From positions 186,001-250,000 of the forward strand of contig SCMV01000001.1 of assembly GCA_005502875.1 (NCBI GenBank): 64,000 nt of DNA, written 5' to 3'. This DNA comes from Comamonadaceae bacterium 2PF. Its GTDB lineage: Bacteria > Pseudomonadota > Gammaproteobacteria > Burkholderiales > Burkholderiaceae_C. Shown here piece by piece: positions 28,823 through 38,226 of the stretch (position 1 is its first letter; the number at the start of each line of letters is the position of its first letter). The translations under genes and the position numbers were made by a program. The notes below the pieces were generated by a model that worked only from the letters and a program-made list of their open reading frames with translations, was not told the origin of the DNA and did not search any database.

Positions 28823-29458
28823 TCAGCGTTTCAGGAACGGGTTGAACTGACGCTCTTCGCCGAAGGTGCTCTCCGGTCCGTGACCCGGCGTGAACGTGAT
28901 GTCATCGCCCAGCGGCAGCAGGTGCTGCGTGATGGCGCGGATCAGGTCGGCGTGGTTGCCACCGGGGAAGTCGGTGCGGCCGATGCCACCATTGAACAGC
29001 ACGTCGCCCACGAAGGCGTGGCGCGTGCCGTCGTGGAAGAACACGACGTGGCCCGGCGTGTGGCCGGGGCAATGCAGCACTTTGAGCGTTTGCTTGCCGA
29101 TGCTGACCTCGTCGCCATCGTGCAGCCAGCGCGTGGGCGTGAAGGGCTCGGCCTGCGGGAAACCGAACATCTGACTTTGCTGGGGCAGGGCGTCGATCCA
29201 GAACTGGTCGCCCGGGTGGGGGCCGATGATGGGCAGGGCCAAGGTGCGCGCCAGCGTGCCGGTGCCGCCTGCGTGGTCGATGTGGGCATGCGTGAGCCAC
29301 AGCGCCTTGAGCGTCAGGCCCCGCTCTTCAACGGCCTGCAGCAGCACGCCGATGTCGCCACCGGGGTCGATGAGGGCGGCTTCGTTCGTCTCGTCGCACC
29401 AGACGAGGGAGCAGTTTTGTTCGAAGGCGGTGACGGGGAGGGTGAGGCGGATCAGCAT
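28823..29458 (-). CDS. Glyoxalase II-like metallo-hydrolase (YcbL/GloC type)
   Basis: 211 residues, shorter than classical GloB. Motifs: THAHIDHAGG, CPGHTPGHVVFF, FVGDVLFNGGIGRTDFPGG and TPGHGPEST, which together match the YcbL/GloC subgroup that hydrolyses S-lactoylglutathione. Start MLIRLTLP at 29458 rather than an upstream ATG, since the alternative adds a basic, non-family tail. It is convergent with the preceding metallo-hydrolase and not part of that operon. Confidence 0.85.
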   Translation of the reverse strand: MLIRLTLPVTAFEQNCSLVWCDETNEAALIDPGGDIGVLLQAVEERGLTLKALWLTHAHIDHAGGTGTLARTLALPIIGPHPGDQFWIDALPQQSQMFGFPQAEPFTPTRWLHDGDEVSIGKQTLKVLHCPGHTPGHVVFFHDGTRHAFVGDVLFNGGIGRTDFPGGNHADLIRAITQHLLPLGDDITFTPGHGPESTFGEERQFNPFLKR

Positions 29459-29828
29459 GTCGCTGATGGTAGAGGCATCGACTCGCAAAGTCTCAAGACG
29501 TCGTCTCAAAATGCATTGAATCAAAACCGTTTCAAGGTGCGAAGCACGCAGTGGGAATCGTGGCGCAGTCAAATGCGCGACCTCTGCGAGTGATCTGGCC
29601 TTCTCGGTCAGATGAGATCGTCATTGGGTGCAAATTGGCCGACGGCCGTTCAAGGTTCAAGAGAGTCATTCGAAGCCACCGCTCGGCAGCGGCCGCTTTG
29701 GTCAATGCCGAGATCCATCAAAGTCTGCGACGCGGGTCTGTGATCACCACTCGACGGTCCTCTTCCCATTCGGAAGGCAAGTGATGGTCCGTGCCCGGTG
29801 ATTCAGAGGCTGGCTCGTTGACCGCGCA
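29459..29828. other. Intergenic stretch without a supported gene
   Basis: This 370-bp stretch is visibly less GC-rich than its surroundings. A 77-codon open frame (29551-29784, plus) has no family look and no good ribosome site. GTCTCAA occurs twice 12 bp apart near 29490. I see no RNA gene. Confidence 0.4.
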
Positions 29829-30845
29829 TCACCCTTGTTTGAAGTGCGCGTCACGCTCATCTTGAGGCGACTTGCCCGTCCACTCCTTGTAGGCCCGCGT
29901 GAACGCGCTGTGCTCCGAATACCCCACCAGCAACGCAACGTCGACCACCTTGAGCCGGGGATCCCGGAGGTATGACCGGGCCAGTTCATGGCGCACGAGG
30001 TTCAGCTCCTGGCGGTAATGCGTACCAGCCGCGCTGAGCTTTCGCTGCAAGCTGCGGGTCGGGCAGTGAAGCTTCGCGGCGACATGGTCGATGTGCGGCT
30101 CACCCGAGGTGATCAGCCGCGCGATCTCGCGCCTGACCGCCTCGACAAAGCCGTCCTCCTGCGGCAGCTTGCCCAATTGTTCGTCGGCATGTTTGGCCAG
30201 CAGCGCGATCAGACCAGGATCGCGGGTCTTGAGTGGCAATGCCAAAAGCGCCCCATCGAACGTCACAGTGCCTTCGGGCTGATCGAACAACACGGTGCAG
30301 CCGAAGTGATCTTCGTAGGGCCGGATGTCTGCAGGCCTTGCATGCATGAAGCTCACCGTGCGAGGCGATGCAGGCCCTTGCGCCAGCATGCGGGCGACTT
30401 GCGTCATCACCGCAAAGCCAGCTTCGTTGACCAAGGGGCCGGGCGTGTAGTCGTGCACATCCCAGCGCAAGGCCACGCCTCCGGGCACTGTCTGGCTCGA
30501 CATCTGCACCACGTCGAAGATCAGCCGCTGGTAGTGCTCGAAGCGCTCCATCGCTTGGCCCAGGTTGTCGCATGCGAGCAGCACTGCGCCCAGCACACCC
30601 AGGTGCCGCGTCTGCACGGTTTGCGCCATGTGGATGGCAATGAGCGGGTCTTGCAAGTGTGATCGGGCCGCTTCGAGCATCTCGCTCCAAAGCTCGACAT
30701 CCACGCCACCAAGCCCGTGTGGATCCGGGGTCGGCCATGCATGGCCAAGCACGCCTTGAGGATCGTGCCCCTGTGCGCTCAGGTACTCGTAGAGAAGCTG
30801 TACGTAGGTTGCCGGCACCACACGGCGAAATCGCGGTTTGCCCAT
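29829..30845 (-). CDS. AraC-family transcriptional regulator (OruR/ArgR-like N-terminal domain)
   Basis: 338 residues. Start MGKPRFRRV at 30845 with GGAG 8 nt upstream. The N-terminal Arabinose_bd/Ornithine-type sensor domain spans residues 1-220, and the C-terminal double helix-turn-helix includes VAAKLHCPTRSLQRKLSAAGTHYRQ and DVALLVGYSEHSAFTRAYKEWTGKSP. It is divergent from a hydrolase/SDR pair that it probably controls, through direct repeats in the gap. Confidence 0.88.
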   Translation of the reverse strand: MGKPRFRRVVPATYVQLLYEYLSAQGHDPQGVLGHAWPTPDPHGLGGVDVELWSEMLEAARSHLQDPLIAIHMAQTVQTRHLGVLGAVLLACDNLGQAMERFEHYQRLIFDVVQMSSQTVPGGVALRWDVHDYTPGPLVNEAGFAVMTQVARMLAQGPASPRTVSFMHARPADIRPYEDHFGCTVLFDQPEGTVTFDGALLALPLKTRDPGLIALLAKHADEQLGKLPQEDGFVEAVRREIARLITSGEPHIDHVAAKLHCPTRSLQRKLSAAGTHYRQELNLVRHELARSYLRDPRLKVVDVALLVGYSEHSAFTRAYKEWTGKSPQDERDAHFKQG

Positions 30846-30866
30846 TGAACGCGCTCCACTCAAATG

Positions 30867-30903
30867 GCGCAAAGTATCAAGGTCATGTGCGCCAAGTGTC
30901 AAG
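30867..30903. repeat. Direct repeats, candidate AraC-type binding site
   Basis: GCGCAAAGTATCAAG (30867-30881) and GCGCCAAGTGTCAAG (30889-30903) match at 13 of 15 bases and are offset by 22 bp, two helical turns, as for tandem AraC-family half-sites. They lie in the gap between the regulator and the hydrolase gene. Confidence 0.55.
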
Positions 30904-30999
30904 CAGTGCTGGCCGAAGTTCACAAGAATGGCGCGGTGCCCAAAACAGGCTCTTTGCTTGTGGCGGGCAACTGACTGAGCAAGCACCTTCAGAGCATTC

Positions 31000-31914
31000 A
31001 TGAACAGATCACCGATGTCCACATCCTCAGAGCCGGTCGAGTTGCGCTTCAGGTCTGGCGACAGCTGGTGCGCGGCCACGTTCTACCGTCCCGCCCGACG
31101 TGGGCGGTGCCCGGTCATCGTGATGGCCCACGGCGTTGGCGGTGTCAAAGCGATGCGTCTGCCCGCCTTCGCTGAACGCTTTGCGCAAGCGGGCTACGCC
31201 TGCCTCGTCTTCGACTACAGGCACCTGGGCGAAAGCGGCGGTGTGCCGCGTCAACTCGTCGACATCTCCAAGCAGTTGGAAGACTGGAAGGCCGCCATGG
31301 CCTGTGCCCGCACCCAACCCGAGGTGTTGTCTTCAAAGCTGATTCTGTGGGGCACCTCATTCAGCGGGGGGCACGTCTTGTCTGTGGCCGCAGACACGCC
31401 TGATGTTGCGGCGGTGATCTCGCAGTGCCCCTTCACCGACGGCCTGGCCTCCAGCATGGCGATGGACTTGGCCACCTCCATCAAAGTGGCTGCCTTGGCG
31501 ATCCTGGATCGTGTCGGCTCATGGCTTGGCAGGCAGCCGGTGCATGTTGCGCTCGCGGCGCCGCCCGGCCAGACAGCGCTGATGAACGCGCCGGATGCCT
31601 TCAGTGGCTTCCGTGCCATTCATCCCGCCGGCACGAACGTTCCCGACTACATTGCCGCGCGCTTCGCGCTGGACATCGTCCGCTACCACCCCGGTCGGCG
31701 AACCCGAGACATCAATGCGCCGGTCCTCTTCTGTGTTTGCGAAACCGATTCGGTCGCACCGGCTAAAGCGACCCTGCGCCATGCGGCAAGAGCGCCTCAC
31801 AAACAGATCAGGCTCTACGCCGAGGGCCACTTCGAGATTTACCTGGGCGACGCGTTCGAGCGCGTGGTGGCCGACCAGCTCGCATTTCTTCAACGCGTGG
31901 TCCCCTTGCGTTGA
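31000..31914 (+). CDS. Alpha/beta-hydrolase (dienelactone hydrolase/acetyl-xylan-esterase-like)
   Basis: 304 residues. The nucleophile serine is in LWGTSFSGGHVLS, the oxyanion region in VIVMAHGVGGVKAM, and the end has a plausible Asp (CETDSVAP) and His (YAEGHFEIY). No signal peptide. The ATG at 31000 may be replaced by one 15 bp later. An SDR gene follows 24 bp downstream, and the AraC regulator is divergent, so a small inducible catabolic operon is likely. Its substrate is unknown. Confidence 0.8.
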   Translation: MNRSPMSTSSEPVELRFRSGDSWCAATFYRPARRGRCPVIVMAHGVGGVKAMRLPAFAERFAQAGYACLVFDYRHLGESGGVPRQLVDISKQLEDWKAAMACARTQPEVLSSKLILWGTSFSGGHVLSVAADTPDVAAVISQCPFTDGLASSMAMDLATSIKVAALAILDRVGSWLGRQPVHVALAAPPGQTALMNAPDAFSGFRAIHPAGTNVPDYIAARFALDIVRYHPGRRTRDINAPVLFCVCETDSVAPAKATLRHAARAPHKQIRLYAEGHFEIYLGDAFERVVADQLAFLQRVVPLR

Positions 31915-31938
31915 CTTTCCTATCACTGGAGCAGAACG

Positions 31939-32778
31939 ATGAAGCAGTATGAGTTGAGCGGCCGCGTTGTGGTCATCACAGGATCGACAGGTGGGCTGGG
32001 GCATGCCTTGGCCAAGGCACTGCGCGCCAAAGGGGCGAAGCTGGCGCTGTTCGACTTGAATCTGGATGCGGCGACCAAGCGGGCTTCGGAACTGGGCCCC
32101 TTGAACCTTGCGCGCGGATGGCAGGTCGATGTGTGCTCCCTTGAGAACCTTGAGTCCGCTTTTGCCTCTGCGGCCGCGCACTTTGGCGGTGTCGATGTCG
32201 TTGTCGCCAACGCTGGCATTGGTGTGCTTGGCCCATTGGCCAACCTGGACCCCAAGCTGATGGAGCGCCACACCGACGTCAACCTCAATGGTGTCTGGCG
32301 CACCTTCCGCGCTGCGCTGCCGCATGTGCGGACTCGTCACGGGTACATGATGGCCATCTCGTCCATGGCCGCATTCGTGCATAACCCGCTCAACGGCATT
32401 TATGCTGCGACCAAGGCCGGAGTGTGGGCGCTGTGTGACAGCGTGCGCGTGGAGCTGCGGCATTTGGGCGTTGGCGTGGGCAGCGTGCATCCGACCTTCT
32501 TCAAGACGCCCATGGTCGATGCCCTTCTGGCAGACCCCGCTGGACACAAGATCTTCAATGGCAACACTGGGTTGTGGAAATGCATTGAGCTCGAAGAGGT
32601 GGTGGCGGGGGTGGTCAAGGGCATCGAGCGCCGCAGCGACATGGTGGTGGTGCCGAGGCATCTGACGCTGATCGCGCGGATGCCTGGGATGTTCCGGCGG
32701 ATCGTCGATGCCATTGGATACGGCCGGGGGCGGGTGGAGGAAAGCATCCGGCTGTCCGCATCCCGTTCAGACCGATGA
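31939..32778 (+). CDS. Short-chain dehydrogenase/reductase
   Basis: 279 residues, classical SDR: cofactor loop TGSTGGLGHAL, NAG motif (VANAGIGVLG), catalytic Ser in MAISSMAAF and YAATK. Asp in ALFDLN after beta-2 suggests NAD preference. GGAG precedes the ATG by 8 nt. It is cotranscribed with the hydrolase; codons use A/T third bases somewhat more than neighbouring operons do. It probably oxidises an alcohol made or consumed by the hydrolase. Confidence 0.87.
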   Translation: MKQYELSGRVVVITGSTGGLGHALAKALRAKGAKLALFDLNLDAATKRASELGPLNLARGWQVDVCSLENLESAFASAAAHFGGVDVVVANAGIGVLGPLANLDPKLMERHTDVNLNGVWRTFRAALPHVRTRHGYMMAISSMAAFVHNPLNGIYAATKAGVWALCDSVRVELRHLGVGVGSVHPTFFKTPMVDALLADPAGHKIFNGNTGLWKCIELEEVVAGVVKGIERRSDMVVVPRHLTLIARMPGMFRRIVDAIGYGRGRVEESIRLSASRSDR

Positions 32779-32819
32779 TCAGCAAATGCGCGGTCATCCG
32801 ATGGTCCGGGAAACCGTGC

Positions 32820-34091
32820 TCAGTACACGAAGTCCAGCGTCAGCGACAGCAGGTTGACGCGTTGTTCGCGCCCATAGAAGTCGGCGGATGCGCTGGAGAA
32901 GCCGCCATCGGGTGCGTAAAACCAGCCCGATGATTGCGCCGGCTTACGAATGTGGTTGAGCTGCAGCTTCAAGGCGACCTGGCTGGCGGCGTCCCAGCGC
33001 ACGCCCAGGAGCGTGGTGCGCTCGGTCACGTGCAGGCCGTCCATGAAGCGCTGGACCTCTGCGGCCACTGGCGCCAGTGGAACGGGTTGGCCAAGCGCTG
33101 CCTGGAAGGCATTGATGCGGTTCGAGTCCGTGACCTGCACGCTGGACACGCCGATGTAAGGGGTGAACGCGCCCAGGCGGTAGCCGGTGGTGAGGTACCA
33201 CCCTTTGGTGTCAGGGATGCGGCTGTTGCCTTGCCGAACCGTGTACTCGGCGCTCACAAGCCATTGGTCGCGGTCGTACGACGCGCCGATGCCTGAGAAG
33301 CGAACCTTGTCGCCATCACCGTAGAAGTCCGCAAGAGCCGACAGCACGGAAGCGGGCGTACCACTCAGTCTCGGTTCATCGTGGTCGCGGATGGTGATCC
33401 GCGCCGATGCCGTCCCGGCTCGCAGGCTCAATCCGTTGTCCATCGCGACGCTCAGGTTGAGCCCGACCAGGTGGCGCAGCTCATAGGTGACGACTTCTTG
33501 GTCGGCCAGGATCAGCGCCGCGTACTTGGATTTCGACTGGCCACCCCACAGCGAGGCCTGCATCGCGGTGTCGGCCAGCTCGAACCGGTAGGTGAGGTCG
33601 CCGCCTTCGAAGCGGTTGACCGGCACCTGCCCGTACACGTCCATGGGCGGGCGGGCCGTCAACTGTGTGTAGTGCACGTCGCGGGCGTCGGAGAGCATGA
33701 ACGTCTGCGAGACCAGGCGCCCCGCGCGCAGCGACAGCGAGGGGCTGGCGTCCCAGCGCAGGAAGGCCCATTCCACCTCGGGTTTGAAGTCCTTCTGGGG
33801 GCGGTGCTTGGACAGCAGCTGGACCGTGGCCGTGACGGTGTCGGTGAGCTTGTAGCGGCCTTGCGCGGCCAGCTTGGTGTCGAGCTTGAGGTTGAGTCCG
33901 TCGCGCACGCCATCGAGGCGACCAGGTTGCGAGTAGGCGACCTTCTCCTCGTCGGAGATGGCCACGCCCAGCGTGCCGAAACCGGAGAGCTTGAGCCGGC
34001 CGTCGGCCGACTCGAACTGGGCATGGGCCATCAGGGGCAGGAGTGCGCAGCAGGCGATCAGCGGGAGTGGGGGGGGTGACAACGACTTCAT
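32820..34091 (-). CDS. Outer-membrane porin-like beta-barrel protein
   Basis: 423 residues. A signal peptide ends at MAHA/QFESADG. The rest alternates polar and hydrophobic residues in strand-sized blocks (LKLSGFGTLGVAIS at the start, LLSLTLDFVY at the end, finishing in an aromatic residue), typical of Gram-negative porins. It follows 7 bp after a small periplasmic binding-like gene and likely shares its transcript. Cargo unknown. Confidence 0.75.
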   Translation of the reverse strand: MKSLSPPPLPLIACCALLPLMAHAQFESADGRLKLSGFGTLGVAISDEEKVAYSQPGRLDGVRDGLNLKLDTKLAAQGRYKLTDTVTATVQLLSKHRPQKDFKPEVEWAFLRWDASPSLSLRAGRLVSQTFMLSDARDVHYTQLTARPPMDVYGQVPVNRFEGGDLTYRFELADTAMQASLWGGQSKSKYAALILADQEVVTYELRHLVGLNLSVAMDNGLSLRAGTASARITIRDHDEPRLSGTPASVLSALADFYGDGDKVRFSGIGASYDRDQWLVSAEYTVRQGNSRIPDTKGWYLTTGYRLGAFTPYIGVSSVQVTDSNRINAFQAALGQPVPLAPVAAEVQRFMDGLHVTERTTLLGVRWDAASQVALKLQLNHIRKPAQSSGWFYAPDGGFSSASADFYGREQRVNLLSLTLDFVY

Positions 34092-34098
34092 GTGTCCC

Positions 34099-34506
34099 TC
34101 ACGGCAAAACCATCACGGTGCGAACGGAGTTGTCGACCATGCTGGCGTTGATGTAGCCCACGACGTTGGCGTTGGCGGCCACGGCAGCTTTGACCGCGGC
34201 GGCGTCAGGCAACTCGCGAGGGGGCTCGCCTCGGCCCGTGAACATCAACCGGGCCCAGGTGGTGCGGACCTGGGTCAGGTCGCTGTCGGTGGCCGCACGG
34301 TAAAAGACCGCACGCAGTGGGTGTCCCTCGGGCAGGTCCAGCGGGGTGCGATCGAAGCTGCGCCCCAGGTAGACCTTGGCCAGCTGCGATTTGGACAAGG
34401 GCGGGGCGTTGATGGCGGTGATGACCGCGACCTTTTCCGCCAGGGCCACGCCGCTCAGCGTCATGCCCACGGCCATCAGGAGCGGTGCACTGAGGGACAG
34501 TCTCAT
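34099..34506 (-). CDS. Small periplasmic PstS-like (PBP superfamily) protein
   Basis: 135 residues with a signal peptide (LLMAVGMTLSGVALA/EK). The mature part resembles one half of a phosphate-type binding protein: LSKSQLAKVYLGRSFDRTPLDLPEG, then VGYINASMV. Such short PBP-like proteins occur in proteobacteria next to porins or c-di-GMP genes. No ABC transporter genes are here, so it more likely acts as a sensor or scaffold than a transport subunit. Start MRLSLSAPL at 34506; no clear ribosome site. Confidence 0.7.
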   Translation of the reverse strand: MRLSLSAPLLMAVGMTLSGVALAEKVAVITAINAPPLSKSQLAKVYLGRSFDRTPLDLPEGHPLRAVFYRAATDSDLTQVRTTWARLMFTGRGEPPRELPDAAAVKAAVAANANVVGYINASMVDNSVRTVMVLP

Positions 34507-34627
34507 CTTGGCGTCATCGGCTGTTGGGTGGGGAACTGTAGGGCTGGCTGACTCGGTGGTGTCCGGCTCAAGAATGCCGGGTTCCGACCGATTTCCCAAA
34601 CGATACCTCGACTTGCAGGATGGACCG

Positions 34628-36124
34628 ATGAACCCTTTGCGTCACGCGTTGCGCTGGCTGGCGGCACCCCATGTGCTCGTGCCGGTTGCTGCGTTCGTCG
34701 CTTTGGCCTTCATGTGGGGCGTGACTTTCAACACGTCCCGGACCGAGGAGAGGCGTGCGCACGAAACGTCCTTGCTGGCCACCGAGCGCCTGGTCGACAC
34801 CTACGAGGCCCAGACCCTTCGCGCCCTCAACGAGATCAACCAGAACCTCAAGCTGATCGCTTACGCGCGGCGCTTTGCAGGCAAGGGGGGCGATTTCGAC
34901 GAGCTGCACGCGCAGAACCTGCTGCTGCCCAAACTGCTGTTCACGACCCGGCTGGTCGACAGCAAGGGACGGGTGTTGGCGAGCTCCCGCTCGGACGGCG
35001 TGGGTGAATCGGTCTCGGGCGAACTGGTGGCGCACCATGTGGCCTTTTCGGAGCTGTTCGTCAGCCGGCCCTACCGGCCTGCTGGCGGTGGTGAAGCGGT
35101 CATGGACATCAGCCGTCGGGTGGAAGACCGCGATGGCAGCGAGATCGTCGTGATCACCATGCCGATCAGCTACCTGGTCAGCGACCACGACACCCAGCGC
35201 TTCGGCAACGCGGGCGTGCTGGCGGTGATCGGCCACGATGGCATCGTCAGGGCGATGCGAACGGGGGAGAAGGTTGCGTTCGGCGACCAGGTGGACTTCT
35301 CGCAGATCCTGCCCGATGAAGACGTGGGCGTTGGCGAAGCCGCCTTGCGCCAGACCCCTTGGGGCTCGGAGCCCCGCTACATTGGCTCGCGCCCGCTGTA
35401 TGGGTTCCCGCTGGCCGTGGTGGTGGCCCTGAGCGAAAGCGAGCGGCTCCAGGATGTGCGCGCCGAGGCCCATGCGCGCAACGTGCGCAGCGTGGGTGTC
35501 ACCGTGGTGGTGCTCGGGCTGGCCCTGGCGCTGAGCGTGCTCATGCGCAAGGTCCAGGTCTTGCGCGAGCGGGAGCAAGCCGAGCGGGCCGAGAACGCGC
35601 GGCGCATCGAGCACATGGCTTATCACGACAGCTTGACCTCCTTGCCGAACCGCGCGCACTTCGGCAGCCGCCTCGCCGAGATGTCGGCTGCGTGGCGCGA
35701 GCATGGCGAGCCGTTCGCGCTGATGCTGCTGGACCTGGATGGTTTCAAGAAGGTCAACGACGTGCTGGGCCACCAGGCGGGCGACTTGCTTCTGACCCAG
35801 GTGGCGCATCGTTTGAGCCATGCGGTTCGGCAGGGGGACTTTGTCGCGCGCCTGGGCGGTGACGAGTTCGTGGTGCTCGCCCAGGTGGGCTCTGGCGTTG
35901 ACGACGTCGATCTGCTGGCTCGCCGGTTGGTCGCTGCGATCGGGCAGCCCTATGACCTGGATGGCTCGCCTGCGTCCGTGACCGCCAGCATTGGCGTGGC
36001 CTTGTGCCCCCAGGATGGTCAGACCGAGGCCGTCCTCACCCAGCGGGCCGACGAGGCCATGTACCTGGCCAAGCAGCGGGGCAAGAACGGCGTGGTGCAC
36101 GCATCGGCGGTTGGCTGGAAATGA
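34628..36124 (+). CDS. Membrane-bound diguanylate cyclase
   Basis: 498 residues. TM1 at about 13-33, a periplasmic sensor of dCache type to about residue 285, TM2 (VRSVGVTVVVLGLALALSVLM), a short coiled coil, then a GGDEF domain with the intact active site GGDEF at 410-414, so an active cyclase is expected. An RxxD inhibitory site is not obvious. AGGA lies 7 nt before the ATG. It is divergent from the periplasmic binding-like/porin pair, which suggests that periplasmic protein as a possible signal partner. Confidence 0.9.
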   Translation: MNPLRHALRWLAAPHVLVPVAAFVALAFMWGVTFNTSRTEERRAHETSLLATERLVDTYEAQTLRALNEINQNLKLIAYARRFAGKGGDFDELHAQNLLLPKLLFTTRLVDSKGRVLASSRSDGVGESVSGELVAHHVAFSELFVSRPYRPAGGGEAVMDISRRVEDRDGSEIVVITMPISYLVSDHDTQRFGNAGVLAVIGHDGIVRAMRTGEKVAFGDQVDFSQILPDEDVGVGEAALRQTPWGSEPRYIGSRPLYGFPLAVVVALSESERLQDVRAEAHARNVRSVGVTVVVLGLALALSVLMRKVQVLREREQAERAENARRIEHMAYHDSLTSLPNRAHFGSRLAEMSAAWREHGEPFALMLLDLDGFKKVNDVLGHQAGDLLLTQVAHRLSHAVRQGDFVARLGGDEFVVLAQVGSGVDDVDLLARRLVAAIGQPYDLDGSPASVTASIGVALCPQDGQTEAVLTQRADEAMYLAKQRGKNGVVHASAVGWK

Positions 36125-36199
36125 TCAGAATTGGCCGCATGTCAACGCTGGCAACTGGTGCAATGCAGGCTCGCTCCGACAGAGAGCCGAGGAGACACC

Positions 36200-37105
36200 A
36201 TGCACCCCACACACGCGCCGGCCGCAGTTCACGATGACCCGCAGGCATTCAAGGAACTGATCACGCGACCCCAGGTCGCCTGGCCCACGGTGGGCTTGTT
36301 CGGGGTGGCCCTGGTGGCCTACCTCGGCAGCACGGTGATGGGTGTCACAGGAGGCTGGCCGACCTGGGCGAGCGTGGCCTTGAACGCGGTGTGCGCCTAC
36401 TGGATGTTCACCGTGGTCCACGACGCTTCGCACAACTCGCTGAGCCTGCATCGCTGGTTCAACGATGGCGTGGGTCGCATCGCCTCGCTGACCTTGTTGC
36501 CACTGCCCATCTTTCGCGCCTTCCGCTTCATCCACATGCAGCACCACCGCTTCTCGAACGAGGCGGACGACCCGGATCACTGGGTGGGGCAGGGCAGCAA
36601 GTGGACCCTCCTTTTGCGCTGTGCGCTGATGGACCTGCACTACCTCGTCTGGTACGCCCCGCGCATCAAGGCTCGCCCGCGCGACGAGGTGCGAGACACG
36701 GTGGTGAGCGCGATCGTTGGCGTGGCCGTGCTGGCCGCGCTGATCAGCCTGGGCTGGGGCTGGGAGGTGCTGCTCTTTTGGTTGCTGCCCGCGCGCATCG
36801 CTGTCACCTTCCTGGCCTTGGCGTTCGATTACTGGCCGCACTCGCCCTACAAGGCCACCGAGGCCGAGAACAAATACATCGCCACCAGCGTGCGCGCCGG
36901 CGGTGAGTGGTGGTTGACGCCGCTGTTGCTGGCGCAGAACTACCACCTGGTTCATCACCTGTATCCGCTGGTGCCCTTCTACCGCTACGTCCAGGTCTGG
37001 CGGGCGCGCGAGCGCTTTCACCTGGCCCAGTCGCCGTTGATCGTGTCGGTGGGTGGCCAGGAGCTGAGCCAGGCGGCTTACCTGGCCGCGCGCAGCCGAG
37101 GCTGA
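36200..37105 (+). CDS. Membrane fatty-acid desaturase/carotene hydroxylase-family enzyme
   Basis: 301 residues. GAGGAG lies 6 nt before the ATG at 36200. Three histidine boxes of the diiron membrane family are complete: HDASH (74-78), HMQHHRF (112-118) and HLVHH (249-253), with about four hydrophobic helices between. The short first box fits beta-carotene hydroxylase-like and fatty-acid desaturase-like members; a lipid or alcohol substrate is likely. An AraC-type gene follows on the same strand 68 bp downstream and may regulate it. Confidence 0.82.
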   Translation: MHPTHAPAAVHDDPQAFKELITRPQVAWPTVGLFGVALVAYLGSTVMGVTGGWPTWASVALNAVCAYWMFTVVHDASHNSLSLHRWFNDGVGRIASLTLLPLPIFRAFRFIHMQHHRFSNEADDPDHWVGQGSKWTLLLRCALMDLHYLVWYAPRIKARPRDEVRDTVVSAIVGVAVLAALISLGWGWEVLLFWLLPARIAVTFLALAFDYWPHSPYKATEAENKYIATSVRAGGEWWLTPLLLAQNYHLVHHLYPLVPFYRYVQVWRARERFHLAQSPLIVSVGGQELSQAAYLAARSRG

Positions 37106-37173
37106 ACGGCCGCGTGATGCGGGCGCAGAATGCGGGGCGTGTGCCGCCCACCCCTTCGCCCACCCCCTTGCCC

Positions 37174-38193
37174 ATGAGCATCGCGCTGAAAGACCTGACC
37201 TTCTCCGTGCGCTACATGGAGGTGATGGATGGGCTGCTGCGAGAGCGTGGCGCACCCTTGTCTGCCCTGCTGGACGCCCTCGGCCTGAGCGAGGCCCAAC
37301 TGCGTGACCCACGCCAGACCATCGACGGCGAGCAGTACCGGCGCGGGCTCCTGGCGGCCTTGCCGCACTGCCTGCCTGGGCAGCCCCTGGCGCCCCAGTA
37401 CCTGGCCCACGTGCCCCTGACCATCATGGGCCCGCTGGGCACCCTCATCATGGCCTCTGACACCCTGGGCGACGGGGTGCGGGCGCTCGAGCGCTACGTC
37501 GGGCTGCTGTTCCCCGCGTACGCGATGCGGGTGGAGTCCCTGCGCGACGAGGTCCACGTGATCGTGACGCGGCTGAGCGATTTCGGTGAGGTCGACGACC
37601 TGCTGACCGAGATCGTGCTGGGCGTGTTCCTGCAGGTGCAGCGCTTCGTGGCCGAGCCCCTGAGCGATTTCGAGCTGCATTTCCGCCATGGCCCGGGCCC
37701 GCAAGCCTTCGCCACCGCAGACCCGATGGTCCGGGCCGTTCACTTCGGGGCCCGGGTGGACCGGATCACCTTCCCCAGGCGGCTGATGGCCGTGCGCACC
37801 GTCACCGGCAGCCGGGTGCTGCAAGCCGAGCTGACCCGCGCCCTCGACCAGATGGCCCGTCAGGACGGGCCGGCCCAGGCGCTCACGCAGCAGCTGCGCC
37901 GATTGATCCGCGAGCGCATGGCTGCGGGGCAGTCGCTGCACGGCGACGCCCTGGCCGAAGCGCTGGGGCTCGCTCGTCGCACCCTGGACAGGCGCTTGAG
38001 CGCGGAGGGCGTGAGCCTGGCCACCCTGGCATCGGACGCGCGCATGACGCTGGCCGACACCTTGCTGCTGACCACGTCAATGCCCCTGATCGACATCGCC
38101 CGGCGCGCGGGCTTCACCGAGCTGAGCAACTTCACGCGGGCCTTCAAGCAACGCTTCGGGTGCACGCCGCGCGAGCGGCGTCGGGCATCATGA
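37174..38193 (+). CDS. AraC-family transcriptional regulator
   Basis: 339 residues from MSIALKDLTF; an ATG 57 bp upstream is the alternative. An OruR-like sensor half precedes the C-terminal helix-turn-helix pair (LHGDALAEALGLARRTLDRRLSAEG and PLIDIARRAGFTELSNFTRAFKQRFGCTP). It probably controls the desaturase gene upstream, but no binding site was found. The chromate transporter gene follows 33 bp later. Confidence 0.85.
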   Translation: MSIALKDLTFSVRYMEVMDGLLRERGAPLSALLDALGLSEAQLRDPRQTIDGEQYRRGLLAALPHCLPGQPLAPQYLAHVPLTIMGPLGTLIMASDTLGDGVRALERYVGLLFPAYAMRVESLRDEVHVIVTRLSDFGEVDDLLTEIVLGVFLQVQRFVAEPLSDFELHFRHGPGPQAFATADPMVRAVHFGARVDRITFPRRLMAVRTVTGSRVLQAELTRALDQMARQDGPAQALTQQLRRLIRERMAAGQSLHGDALAEALGLARRTLDRRLSAEGVSLATLASDARMTLADTLLLTTSMPLIDIARRAGFTELSNFTRAFKQRFGCTPRERRRAS

Positions 38194-38226
38194 TGGGCAC
38201 CTGTCCACCAGACCCGCCTCCGACGC

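Noticed and set aside
29551-29784. Small 77-codon frame in the lower-GC gap
   Set aside because: No ribosome site, no family look.
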